DNA of 35,264 bases from an uncultured Bacilli bacterium (lineage in GTDB: Bacteria; Bacillota_I; Bacilli_A; RF39; UBA660). The notes beneath the pieces were generated by a model. It ran no database searches and was not told the origin of the DNA. It worked only from the letters and a program-made list of their open reading frames with translations. A program made the position numbers and the translations under genes. Below are positions 1 to 7,317 of the stretch, one piece after another. Position 1 is the stretch's first letter. The number at the start of each line of letters is the position of its first letter. Location of the stretch: assembly GCA_947595045.1 (NCBI GenBank), contig CANQEN010000006.1, forward strand, positions 1-35,264, written 5' to 3'.

Positions 1-1
1 A

Positions 2-166
2 GGCGTGGCGCATCTTCCGAATGTCATCTGCCATGACAGCGGCTATGTGGACGGCAGCTATGCGTACTATGCTGGTGGGGTTCGGCCAGTCATCAATCTA
101 AAATCCAGTGTAAAAGTGACTAATACAGGGAATGGAACTAAAGATACACCATATAAATTAGGGTAA
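2..166 (+). CDS. C-terminal end (5' truncated by window) of DGR target protein; ...GVAHLPNVICHDSGYVDGSYAYYAGGVRPVINLKSSVKVTNTGNGTKDTPYKLG*
   Basis: Open frame from nt 2 to TAA at 164-166. Contains the VR. GGVRPVINLKS...V-GTK-PY-L tail is typical of C-type-lectin/FGE-like DUF6273-type C-termini (recalled, not searched). Confidence 0.8.
   Translation, partial: GVAHLPNVICHDSGYVDGSYAYYAGGVRPVINLKSSVKVTNTGNGTKDTPYKLG
19..89 (+). other. DGR variable region (VR); 3' invariant IMH-like segment ctggtggggttcggccag at 72-89
   Basis: VR 31-89 aligns ungapped to TR 311-369. All 11 mismatches (VR 32,35,39,50,53,54,57,59,65,68,71) lie opposite TR adenines. gaatgtc (19-25) matches TR 305-311 if 6 nt are inserted. 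Confidence 0.93.
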
Positions 167-174
167 AGAAACTT

Positions 175-203
175 GTGCCCTGCGAGAGGAAACTCGCGGG
201 CAC
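175..203 (+). other. Stem-loop downstream of VR (gtgccc-t-gcgag / aggaaa / ctcgcgggcac)
   Basis: 11-bp GC-rich stem with one bulged T and a 6-nt loop; no following U-run, so a simple terminator is unlikely. Confidence 0.75.
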
Positions 204-274
204 TCGATTAATTTTTAAGGTTTAGTAATTACAATATAATATTGTTGTGATTATAGGGTATGTTTGAGAAAGTC

Positions 275-369
275 TCCGAATTTGGACAACGCCAATAATG
301 TGTGGAATGTCAATAACAACGGCTATGTGAACAACAACAATGCGAACAATACTGGTGGGGTTCGGCCAG
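275..369 (+). repeat. DGR template repeat (TR), AAC/AAT-rich
   Basis: tccgaatttggacaacgccaataatgtgtggaatgtcaataacaacggctatgtgaacaacaacaatgcgaacaatactggtggggttcggccag; 59-nt ungapped homology to VR with adenine-only differences. Confidence 0.92.
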
Positions 370-520
370 CCCTTTAAAAATGCAGGTTATTAGGTTGGAT
401 ATAGGGCTTAGTAATTAGAATTATAAAGGACAGAACATATCCTTAGCTAATATAGCTAAAAGTGGAAATACAGATGGTTAAATATACGTATTTGCCTGTA
501 AACTGTATTAATGATTTAAG

Positions 521-559
521 GGCTAGTAAAGACTTAAATGTTTTTACTAGTCTTTTTTT
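521..559 (+). terminator. Rho-independent terminator between TR and accessory genes
   Basis: ctagtaaa (523-530) / tttactag (543-550) stem followed by tcttttttt. Confidence 0.8.
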
Positions 560-578
560 GTAGAAAGGTGTGTGTTGT

Positions 579-959
579 ATGAATAGTAGTATGAAAATAA
601 GAAAGATAGGAAAGTTTTATAATGTATTTGATGATGATTGTTATATATTATATTATTTGTTTGATTATAAGATAAAACAGAATAGAACAGGTTTTCCTAG
701 TAGTGCTTATAATAAGGTAATAAATAAATTAGAAGAACAAATGATTGATTATGAAATAATAGGGGAAGGAATAAAGATAAGTTTTAAAAAGAAAAATAAT
801 TATGATAAGTATGTCGAAAGTGGTAAAGATAAATATGAAAGAAAGTTAAAAAGACAAAATTTAGAAGGACAATTAGAAAAATTAAGTGAACAAGAATTAA
901 AAGAATTATATAAAATAGTAGAGGGTTATATAAGTGCAAGAGAAGTTTATAATAGTTAG
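579..959 (+). CDS. MutS domain I-like small protein, DGR accessory (MSL-like)
   Basis: IRKIGKFYNVFDDDCYILYYLFDYKI...TGFPSSAYNKVINKLEEQMIDYEII resembles MutS domain I (GdFYE-F-DA...P--GvP-h....L...Gy-v-i). RBS aaaggtg 564-570; ATG at 579 preferred over GTG 570. Confidence 0.6.
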   Translation: MNSSMKIRKIGKFYNVFDDDCYILYYLFDYKIKQNRTGFPSSAYNKVINKLEEQMIDYEIIGEGIKISFKKKNNYDKYVESGKDKYERKLKRQNLEGQLEKLSEQELKELYKIVEGYISAREVYNS

Positions 960-1278
960 AGAAATTAAGAAATTTATCAAGTCTATTGAAGAGATGATTA
1001 TTAATTTACCACGGAAAGAACGAGTAATGAAAGATCGATTTATGAATGATACTTTAGATTTATTAGAGATGATATATATAGCTAATCATAATGATATAGA
1101 AAATAGAAAGGAAATCCAAATAAAAATATTAAGTAAAATAGGAATGTTAGATTATTATATAGAAAGAATATATAATAATCATTATATAAGTGAAAGAGTA
1201 TGTTTTGAGAAAACCAATGAACTATTAAAGATAAATAAAATGGTGGTGAAGTGGGTACGTGAAAGTAAAAGTGAATGA
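934..1278 (+). CDS. avd: Avd-like accessory variability determinant (four-helix-bundle, 23S rRNA-IVP-like)
   Basis: Small, highly helical: IKSIEEMIINLPRKERVMKDRFMNDTLDLLEMIYIANHND...NELLKINKMVVKWVRES. Located directly upstream of the RT. Overlaps the previous ORF's stop (GTG start). Confidence 0.65.
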   Translation: MQEKFIIVREIKKFIKSIEEMIINLPRKERVMKDRFMNDTLDLLEMIYIANHNDIENRKEIQIKILSKIGMLDYYIERIYNNHYISERVCFEKTNELLKINKMVVKWVRESKSE

Positions 1279-2368
1279 AATAATAGAAGTATATACTGAT
1301 ATTGCAAAACATATAAGAAATAAAAGGAAAATACATATGTTTGAACGTAATAAAATGCAAAATATATTAATGATTCAGAATTGGTTAGATACAGGATATG
1401 AAGGTGGCTATTATCATATATTTATGATAACAGATCCTAAGTACCGAATAATAATGTCATTAAATATGAATGATAAGATAATAAATCATTATATAACAAA
1501 AAAAGTATTGATACCAAAGTTAGATAAATATTTAGATAAACGAAATGTAGCAACTAGAAAAGGATTAGGAAGTGATTATGGAATAAAACTAATTAAAAGG
1601 TATATAGAAGAACACAAGAAATATGATAAATTTTACATATTAAAAATAGATATATCTAAATATTTTTATAGTATAGATCATGAAGTATTAAAGGGAATGT
1701 TAAGGGAGAGTTTAGATAAAGAAGAAATGGAGATAGTAGAAAAAATAATAGATAGCACAAATAAAAACTATATAAATGAAAGAATTAATAAATTAATAGA
1801 CAAAGAGAAGAAAAGAATAGGTAAAAATGAAAGAATAATAGAAGAGTTAGAAAAAATACCAAGATATTTAAGAGGGAAAGGTTTACCAATAGGAAATATG
1901 ACAAGTCAGTTTTTATCAATTTATTATTTAAATAAATTAGACCATTATATAATACATGATTTACATTTAAAGGCTTATGTGAGATATATGGATGATTTTA
2001 TAATAATAAATAAAGATAGAAAATATTTAGAAGAATGTAAGAAAAAGATAGAAAATAAATTAGAACAAGAATATAAATTAAAAGTGAATAAAAAGAAGAC
2101 CGAAATAAAGAGAAGTAGAGAAGGGTTTGATTTTTTAGGTTATCATTTTAGAGTAAAAGATAATAAAACAATAGTGAAAGTAAGAAAAGAAACGATAAAA
2201 AGAATAAAGAGAAATATCAAAAAAGGTCAGAATGAATATAAAAGAGGATATAGAGATTTATGTTCATATTTTAGTAGTATAAATACGTATTTATATAGTT
2301 TTAAATATGGATCATATAGTAAAAGAAAGAGAATAGTAAATAAATGTATAAGAGATATGAATTTATAA
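1259..2368 (+). CDS. DGR reverse transcriptase
   Basis: RT motifs FYILKIDISKYFYSIDH, GKGLPIGNMTSQFLSIYYLNKLDHYI (GxxxSQ DGR motif), AYVRYMDDFIII, FDFLGYHF; adjacent to the TR/VR pair. Confidence 0.93.
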   Translation: MKVKVNEIIEVYTDIAKHIRNKRKIHMFERNKMQNILMIQNWLDTGYEGGYYHIFMITDPKYRIIMSLNMNDKIINHYITKKVLIPKLDKYLDKRNVATRKGLGSDYGIKLIKRYIEEHKKYDKFYILKIDISKYFYSIDHEVLKGMLRESLDKEEMEIVEKIIDSTNKNYINERINKLIDKEKKRIGKNERIIEELEKIPRYLRGKGLPIGNMTSQFLSIYYLNKLDHYIIHDLHLKAYVRYMDDFIIINKDRKYLEECKKKIENKLEQEYKLKVNKKKTEIKRSREGFDFLGYHFRVKDNKTIVKVRKETIKRIKRNIKKGQNEYKRGYRDLCSYFSSINTYLYSFKYGSYSKRKRIVNKCIRDMNL

Positions 2369-2610
2369 AAAGAATATATAAAAAATATATAATAATATTA
2401 GAAAAAAAGAATAGGTATATAAGTTATGGAATAGATAGAGATATATTAAAATATATGATGTTTGTAGGTGATATAGATATATTAAATAAGTATGAAATAA
2501 ATTATATAATAGTAGATAATTTAGATATAGTAAAACAAGATGAGTTTCAAGTAAATAAATATAATAAATATAAATATATATGTAAATTAATAAAGATATT
2601 GGAAGAGTAA
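2344..2610 (+). CDS. Small ORF downstream of and overlapping the RT; possible divergent MutS-I-like paralogue
   Basis: 88 aa; overlaps RT end by 25 nt. YIIILEKKNRYISYGIDRDILKYMM can be laid over IRKIGKFYNVFDDDCYILYYLF of ORF 579-959. Confidence 0.5.
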   Translation: MYKRYEFIKRIYKKYIIILEKKNRYISYGIDRDILKYMMFVGDIDILNKYEINYIIVDNLDIVKQDEFQVNKYNKYKYICKLIKILEE

Positions 2611-2705
2611 TAGTTTTATTTTAGTTTTTTTATTATATATAATTTTACTTATTACTATTTAAAAATAAAGATAAATATAGTAAAATAAAGCTGGAGGTTA
2701 AGGCT

Positions 2706-5636
2706 ATGTATACACCATTATATATTAAAACAGATAATTCATTACAGAAATCTTTAATAACGGTTAATAAATTAGTTAATTATGCTAAGGAACATAATAT
2801 TAAAGCATTAACTATTACTGATGATAATATGTATGGCGTTATGGATTTTTATAAGTTATGTATAGCTAATGATATTAAACCTATTATAGGATTAGAAATT
2901 AAATATAATGACTTATTTATAGTAGTGTATGCAATGAATGAAGATGGTTATAGAAGTTTGATTAAATTATCTACTATTCAATCAGAGAGGTGTATTATAA
3001 TAGATGATTTAAAATTATTTAGTAATAATTTGTTATGTTTAATTCCATATGAATCTAAAAAGGTATATAGTGAGTTAAAAGATATTTATGAGTATGTTTA
3101 TTTAACTTATCGTAATAAGGATGAAAGGGATAGTATTGATGGTATATCTTTGTATATGCAGGAAGTTATTTGTTTAACTAAAAAAGATACTGAATATATA
3201 AAATATATGGATGCTATTAGAGAGGGAATTACTGTTAATGATATAGACAATAATAAATTAGATTGTTATTTAAAGTTAGATGATGATTTAAAGTGGGATG
3301 ATAATCCTAATAGTAATTTAGTTTATGATTTATGTAATACTAAATTAACTTTTCATAAAAAGTTAATGCCTATATATGAGAATAAAGATAATATAGATAG
3401 TTTTACTTATTTAAAAAAGCAATGTATTATAGGATTAAGAAATAGATTTGGAGATAGAGTTTATTCTAAGTATCAAGAAAGATTAAAGTATGAATTAAAA
3501 GTTATTAATAAGATGGGATTTTGTGATTATTTTTTGATTGTAGCTGATTATGTTAGTTATGCTAAAAATAATAACATTATAGTGGGACCTGGACGTGGTA
3601 GTGCAGTTGGTTCATTAGTTTCTTATTGTTTAGGTATTACGGATATTGATCCCTTAGAGCATGATTTATTATTTGAACGTTTTTTAAATCCTGAACGGGT
3701 TAGTATGCCTGATATTGATATTGATTTTGAACATGATAAGCGTGATCAAGTTATTAACTATTGTATTGATAAATATGGTATTAAAAGAGTTGCACCTATT
3801 ATTACGTTTGGGACATTAGGAGCTAAACAATCAATTAGAGATGTCGGAAGGGCTTTAAATATAAGTTTAAGAATTATTGATGGTTTGTGTAAATTAGTTG
3901 ATTCAAGGCTATCATTAAGACAGAATTTAAATGATAGAGTAAAAAAATATTTAAATCGATATGATAATTTACCTTTAGTTTATCAAGTAGCTTTGGTGTT
4001 TGAAGGGTTGAAACGCCATACAAGTATACATGCTGCAGGTGTAGTTATGTCAAGGGATAATTTAGATTTATCAATACCTCTTGATCGACATGGCTCTTTT
4101 TATACTAGTGGTTATGATATGAAATATTTAGAAGAAATTGGTCTTTTAAAGATGGATTTTTTAGCTATTAAATATTTAACTACCATTAGATATATGATAG
4201 ATGCTATAAATGCTGAATATCATACTAATTTAACATTTGATAATATACCAAGTAATGATCCATTAGCTTATAAAATATTTGAAGATGCAAATACTTTAGG
4301 CATATTTCAATTTGAATCAGATGGTATGATTAACTTTTTGAGGCAATTTAAGCCTAATACTTTCTCTGATATATGTGCAGCTATTGCCTTATATCGTCCT
4401 GGACCTATGGGTAATATTCCATCATATATTAGAAGGAAAAATGGAAAAGAGCCAATAGATTATTTACATGATGATTTAAAACCAATATTAAAGTCTACAT
4501 ACGGTATTATTATTTATCAGGAACAAATTATGCAAATAGCATATATTATGGCTGATTATTCTTTAGGTGAAGCAGATATATTAAGAAAAGCTATGAGTAA
4601 AAAGAAAAAGGACTTATTATTGGAAGAAGAAACTAAATTTACTAATAGGGCAATAGCTAAAGGTTATGATAAAAATTTAGTTGATAAAGTTTATAAATTG
4701 ATGTTAAAATTTGCTGAATATGGCTTTAATAAATCTCATTCAGTAGGTTATTCTTTAGTATCCTATCGTATGGCTTATCTAAAAGCTTACTATCCTAAAA
4801 TATTTTTTTCTTCTCTTCTTTCGATTGATATGAATGATACTAGTAAGAGTAAAAAATATATCTATGAGTGTAGGGAACAAGGTGTTACTATTTTACCACC
4901 CAATATTAATATAAGTGGTAAATCTTATCATATGGAAGATAAAGGAATTAGATATCCTCTAACAGCTATAAAAGGAATTGGAGAAAGTGTGGCTGATACA
5001 ATTATAGAAGAGAGACAACAAGGGTTATTTATTGATATATATGATTTTATAAAACGATGTTATGGTCGCAATATAAATAATAAAATAATTAGTTCATTAA
5101 TTGAATCTGGTACATTTGATAGTTTTAACTATAATCGTAAAACATTAATTATGAATTTAGATGCTATTATTAATTATGGCGAATTAATTAAAGATTTAGA
5201 ACCAGAATATGTTTTAAAGCCTGAAATTAAATTATATCCTGAATATAGTAAAAGAGAGCTAATGCTTAAAGAACGAGAACTATTAGAATTTTATATTACT
5301 CATCATCCAGTTACAGAGGTAAAAACTAAATATAAAGATATTGTCTCTTTAAATCAGTTAGATAACTATTTTGATAAAGTTATTAAAACGATTGTATATA
5401 TAGATAGAATAAAAGAGATAATGACGAAAAAAAATCAAAAAATGGCTTTTATAGCTGGTAGTGATGAATTAGCTAAAGTGGATATAACATTGTTTCCTAA
5501 AGTATATGAACAGATGGGTAATTTTAATACGGGTGATATTATTGAAGTAGTAGGTAGAGTTGAAAAAAGATATGATCAATTGCAAATTATTGCTAATAAG
5601 GTTCAAGTTATTAAAGAATTATTTGATTATAGTTAG
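2706..5636 (+). CDS. dnaE: DNA polymerase III subunit alpha, DnaE type
   Basis: IIVGPGRGSAVGSLVSYCLGITDIDPLEHDLLFERFLNPERVSMPDIDIDFE and FNKSHSVGYSLVSYRMAYLKAYYP motifs; ggagg RBS. Confidence 0.95.
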   Translation: MYTPLYIKTDNSLQKSLITVNKLVNYAKEHNIKALTITDDNMYGVMDFYKLCIANDIKPIIGLEIKYNDLFIVVYAMNEDGYRSLIKLSTIQSERCIIIDDLKLFSNNLLCLIPYESKKVYSELKDIYEYVYLTYRNKDERDSIDGISLYMQEVICLTKKDTEYIKYMDAIREGITVNDIDNNKLDCYLKLDDDLKWDDNPNSNLVYDLCNTKLTFHKKLMPIYENKDNIDSFTYLKKQCIIGLRNRFGDRVYSKYQERLKYELKVINKMGFCDYFLIVADYVSYAKNNNIIVGPGRGSAVGSLVSYCLGITDIDPLEHDLLFERFLNPERVSMPDIDIDFEHDKRDQVINYCIDKYGIKRVAPIITFGTLGAKQSIRDVGRALNISLRIIDGLCKLVDSRLSLRQNLNDRVKKYLNRYDNLPLVYQVALVFEGLKRHTSIHAAGVVMSRDNLDLSIPLDRHGSFYTSGYDMKYLEEIGLLKMDFLAIKYLTTIRYMIDAINAEYHTNLTFDNIPSNDPLAYKIFEDANTLGIFQFESDGMINFLRQFKPNTFSDICAAIALYRPGPMGNIPSYIRRKNGKEPIDYLHDDLKPILKSTYGIIIYQEQIMQIAYIMADYSLGEADILRKAMSKKKKDLLLEEETKFTNRAIAKGYDKNLVDKVYKLMLKFAEYGFNKSHSVGYSLVSYRMAYLKAYYPKIFFSSLLSIDMNDTSKSKKYIYECREQGVTILPPNINISGKSYHMEDKGIRYPLTAIKGIGESVADTIIEERQQGLFIDIYDFIKRCYGRNINNKIISSLIESGTFDSFNYNRKTLIMNLDAIINYGELIKDLEPEYVLKPEIKLYPEYSKRELMLKERELLEFYITHHPVTEVKTKYKDIVSLNQLDNYFDKVIKTIVYIDRIKEIMTKKNQKMAFIAGSDELAKVDITLFPKVYEQMGNFNTGDIIEVVGRVEKRYDQLQIIANKVQVIKELFDYS

Positions 5637-5681
5637 TTGCGTAATTTTAATTTTTTTGGTATACTCATCATAGGTGGTAAC

Positions 5682-6050
5682 ATGGATGATAATGGTTTTA
5701 CTTTGATAGAATTGATTGGAGTATTAGTTATTTTAGTTGTTTTATCATTATTGATTAGTCCTGTTGTAGTTAATTTTATTAAAGATAATGAGTCTGATAT
5801 TGAAAAGCATAATATTAGCATGGTAGAAATAGCAGCTCAGAATATGATGACAGATGAAGAATATATTGATTTGTTACCAGATAAAAACGAGAAGTGTTAT
5901 ATTCAGGTAAGTGAAATTAGGAATAATGGTTATTTAGATTATGATTTTACTGACTTTGATGCAGGATATATTATTATAGTATCTAAAGAACACGGCTATT
6001 CTTATGAATATGATAATAGTCGTGGTTCTATTAGCAAATGTACAAGATAA
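5682..6050 (+). CDS. Type IV prepilin-like / pseudopilin protein
   Basis: MDDNGFTLIELIGVLVILVVLSLL N-methylation/cleavage motif; RBS aggtggt. Confidence 0.85.
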   Translation: MDDNGFTLIELIGVLVILVVLSLLISPVVVNFIKDNESDIEKHNISMVEIAAQNMMTDEEYIDLLPDKNEKCYIQVSEIRNNGYLDYDFTDFDAGYIIIVSKEHGYSYEYDNSRGSISKCTR

Positions 6051-6073
6051 AATATAAAAAAAGATAATAAAAA

Positions 6074-6107
6074 CTAAAAAAGGATTATAAATGACTTCCT
6101 TTTTTAG
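6074..6107 (+). terminator. Terminator-like hairpin ctaaaaaagga / tccttttttag
   Basis: Perfect 11-bp stem, weak downstream U-tract. Confidence 0.55.
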
Positions 6108-6161
6108 CTTTTATGTGTTAAAATGGACTATAGTAAATGTAGCACTAAGGAGGAATTAAAA

Positions 6162-6566
6162 ATGGGTTTTATAAAGAAGATGTTTAAAGATGATGAAGAT
6201 GATATCTTTAGTGGTGATGATAATAAATATTATGAATTAACTGAATCAGAGGCATTAACTGAAGAGGGTGGTGCAAAAATGATTTTGTTAGAACCAAGAG
6301 CATTTTCTGAATCTCAACAGATAGCTGATCATTTGAAAAAAAGAAATACAGTTGTAGTTAATTTAAAACGAGTAACTAGTGATCAAGCTAAACGTATTGT
6401 TGATTTTTTAAGTGGAACTATTTATGCTATCGGTGGCGATTTACAAAAAATAGGTGGAGGTATTTTTCTTTGTACTCCTAATAATGTAAATGTTCAGGGG
6501 AAAATCACTGATGAGACCGAGGGAAAAGACATTCATGATAATGATGATATCAATATTGAGTGGTAA
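6162..6566 (+). CDS. sepF: Cell division protein SepF
   Basis: [13 protein letters not shown]...[69 protein letters not shown] aaggagg. Confidence 0.93.
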   Translation: MGFIKKMFKDDEDDIFSGDDNKYYELTESEALTEEGGAKMILLEPRAFSESQQIADHLKKRNTVVVNLKRVTSDQAKRIVDFLSGTIYAIGGDLQKIGGGIFLCTPNNVNVQGKITDETEGKDIHDNDDINIEW

Positions 6567-6626
6567 ATGGTATTGCAATAATAATTTGTTTGTGCTATAG
6601 TATATAGCACCCAAGAGGTGATGATA

Positions 6627-7106
6627 ATGGAAAAATTTAATCGGGCACTTCGTGGGTATGATCCAGATGAAGTTAATAAATTCCTCGATCAAGTAATTGC
6701 TCAAGTTGAAAAGATGATTGAAGAAATGAAAGATAAAGATCGTGAGATTGCCCTTAGAGATGCTAAAATAGAGGAATTGACTAATGAGGTTAACAAAACG
6801 ACTCATCTTAAGGAAAAATTAGCGCAATATGAGCGAATGGAAGGTACTTTAAATAGAGCTATTGTTATGGCACAAAAGACATCTGATCAAATCAAGGCTA
6901 ATGCTTATAAAGAACGTGACATGATATTAGATTCAGCTAAGAAGAACGCTAATCAAATTGTAAATGAATCACTTTTGAAAGCTGAAAAAGCTGAGATGGA
7001 AGCTCATATGTTAAAGCGTAATATTAATGTGTTTAAGAAGAAATTACGTGATATTATTGAAACACAGTTAGAATTGGTAGAAGATATTGAGAAAGTAGAT
7101 TTTTAA
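6627..7106 (+). CDS. divIVA: DivIVA domain-containing protein
   Basis: MEKFNRALRGYDPDEVNKFLDQVIAQVEKMIEEM... followed by coiled coil; sits after SepF. Confidence 0.85.
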   Translation: MEKFNRALRGYDPDEVNKFLDQVIAQVEKMIEEMKDKDREIALRDAKIEELTNEVNKTTHLKEKLAQYERMEGTLNRAIVMAQKTSDQIKANAYKERDMILDSAKKNANQIVNESLLKAEKAEMEAHMLKRNINVFKKKLRDIIETQLELVEDIEKVDF

Positions 7107-7114
7107 AGCAGATG

Positions 7115-7302
7115 ATAGAGACGGTATATTAGGAATATGCATAGAGAACTTGTGGTTGGTGTAAACAAGTGAGGAATAATATATAGATCACTCTAGATGT
7201 TTTCTTATGAAACGGCAACGCGTTATAGTTTTAAGTGCATAATAATATTATGAAGAAGGGTGGTAACGCTCAATTGAGTCCCTTTGTCATAATATTTTTT
7301 TA
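7115..7302 (+). promoter_or_regulatory. T-box leader (probable tRNA-Ile-sensing)
   Basis: agaagggtggtaacgctcaattgagtcccttt at 7254-7285 matches the T-box/antiterminator (AGGGUGGNAcCGC...GUCCCUU); flanking aatattatga/tcataatatt stem and U-run; two genes upstream of ileS end. 5' boundary approximate. Confidence 0.85.
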
Positions 7303-7317
7303 TTACTAGGAGGTTTT

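Larger units (their letters stand above)
245..559 (+). ncRNA. Putative TR-containing RNA (TR plus downstream spacer), ending at the terminator at 523-559
   Basis: TATAAT at 235-240 with a weak -35; terminator downstream; no convincing CDS inside. 5' end is inferred. Confidence 0.45.

Noticed and set aside
175-203. Hairpin as ordinary Rho-independent terminator of the target gene
   Set aside because: No adjacent U-run after the stem (tcgattaattttta follows); kept as a DGR-associated hairpin, though a weak terminator role is not excluded.
311-351. AAC/AAT run as a microsatellite or degenerate coding repeat
   Set aside because: Better explained as a DGR template: 59-nt homology to the VR with adenine-only differences and an adjacent DGR-type RT.
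1082-1360. Minus-strand ORF of 92 aa over avd/RT start
   Set aside because: Antisense to two well-supported DGR genes; Phe/Tyr/His-rich translation typical of antisense AT-rich coding sequence.
1259-2368. Group II intron or retron RT
   Set aside because: No intron maturase domain or intron RNA ends seen, no msr/msd-like structure recognised; GxxxSQ motif, Avd-like neighbour and TR/VR pair fit a DGR.
5633-5821. Minus-strand ORF over prepilin-like gene
   Set aside because: Antisense of a recognised prepilin motif.
5682-6050. Prepilin-like gene as a second DGR target
   Set aside because: No TR-like or IMH-like sequence (ggtggggttcgg) found in it; I found no other VR in the window.
6441-6806. 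Minus-strand ORF of 121 aa over sepF/divIVA
   Set aside because: Antisense to two recognised genes; no RBS or family.
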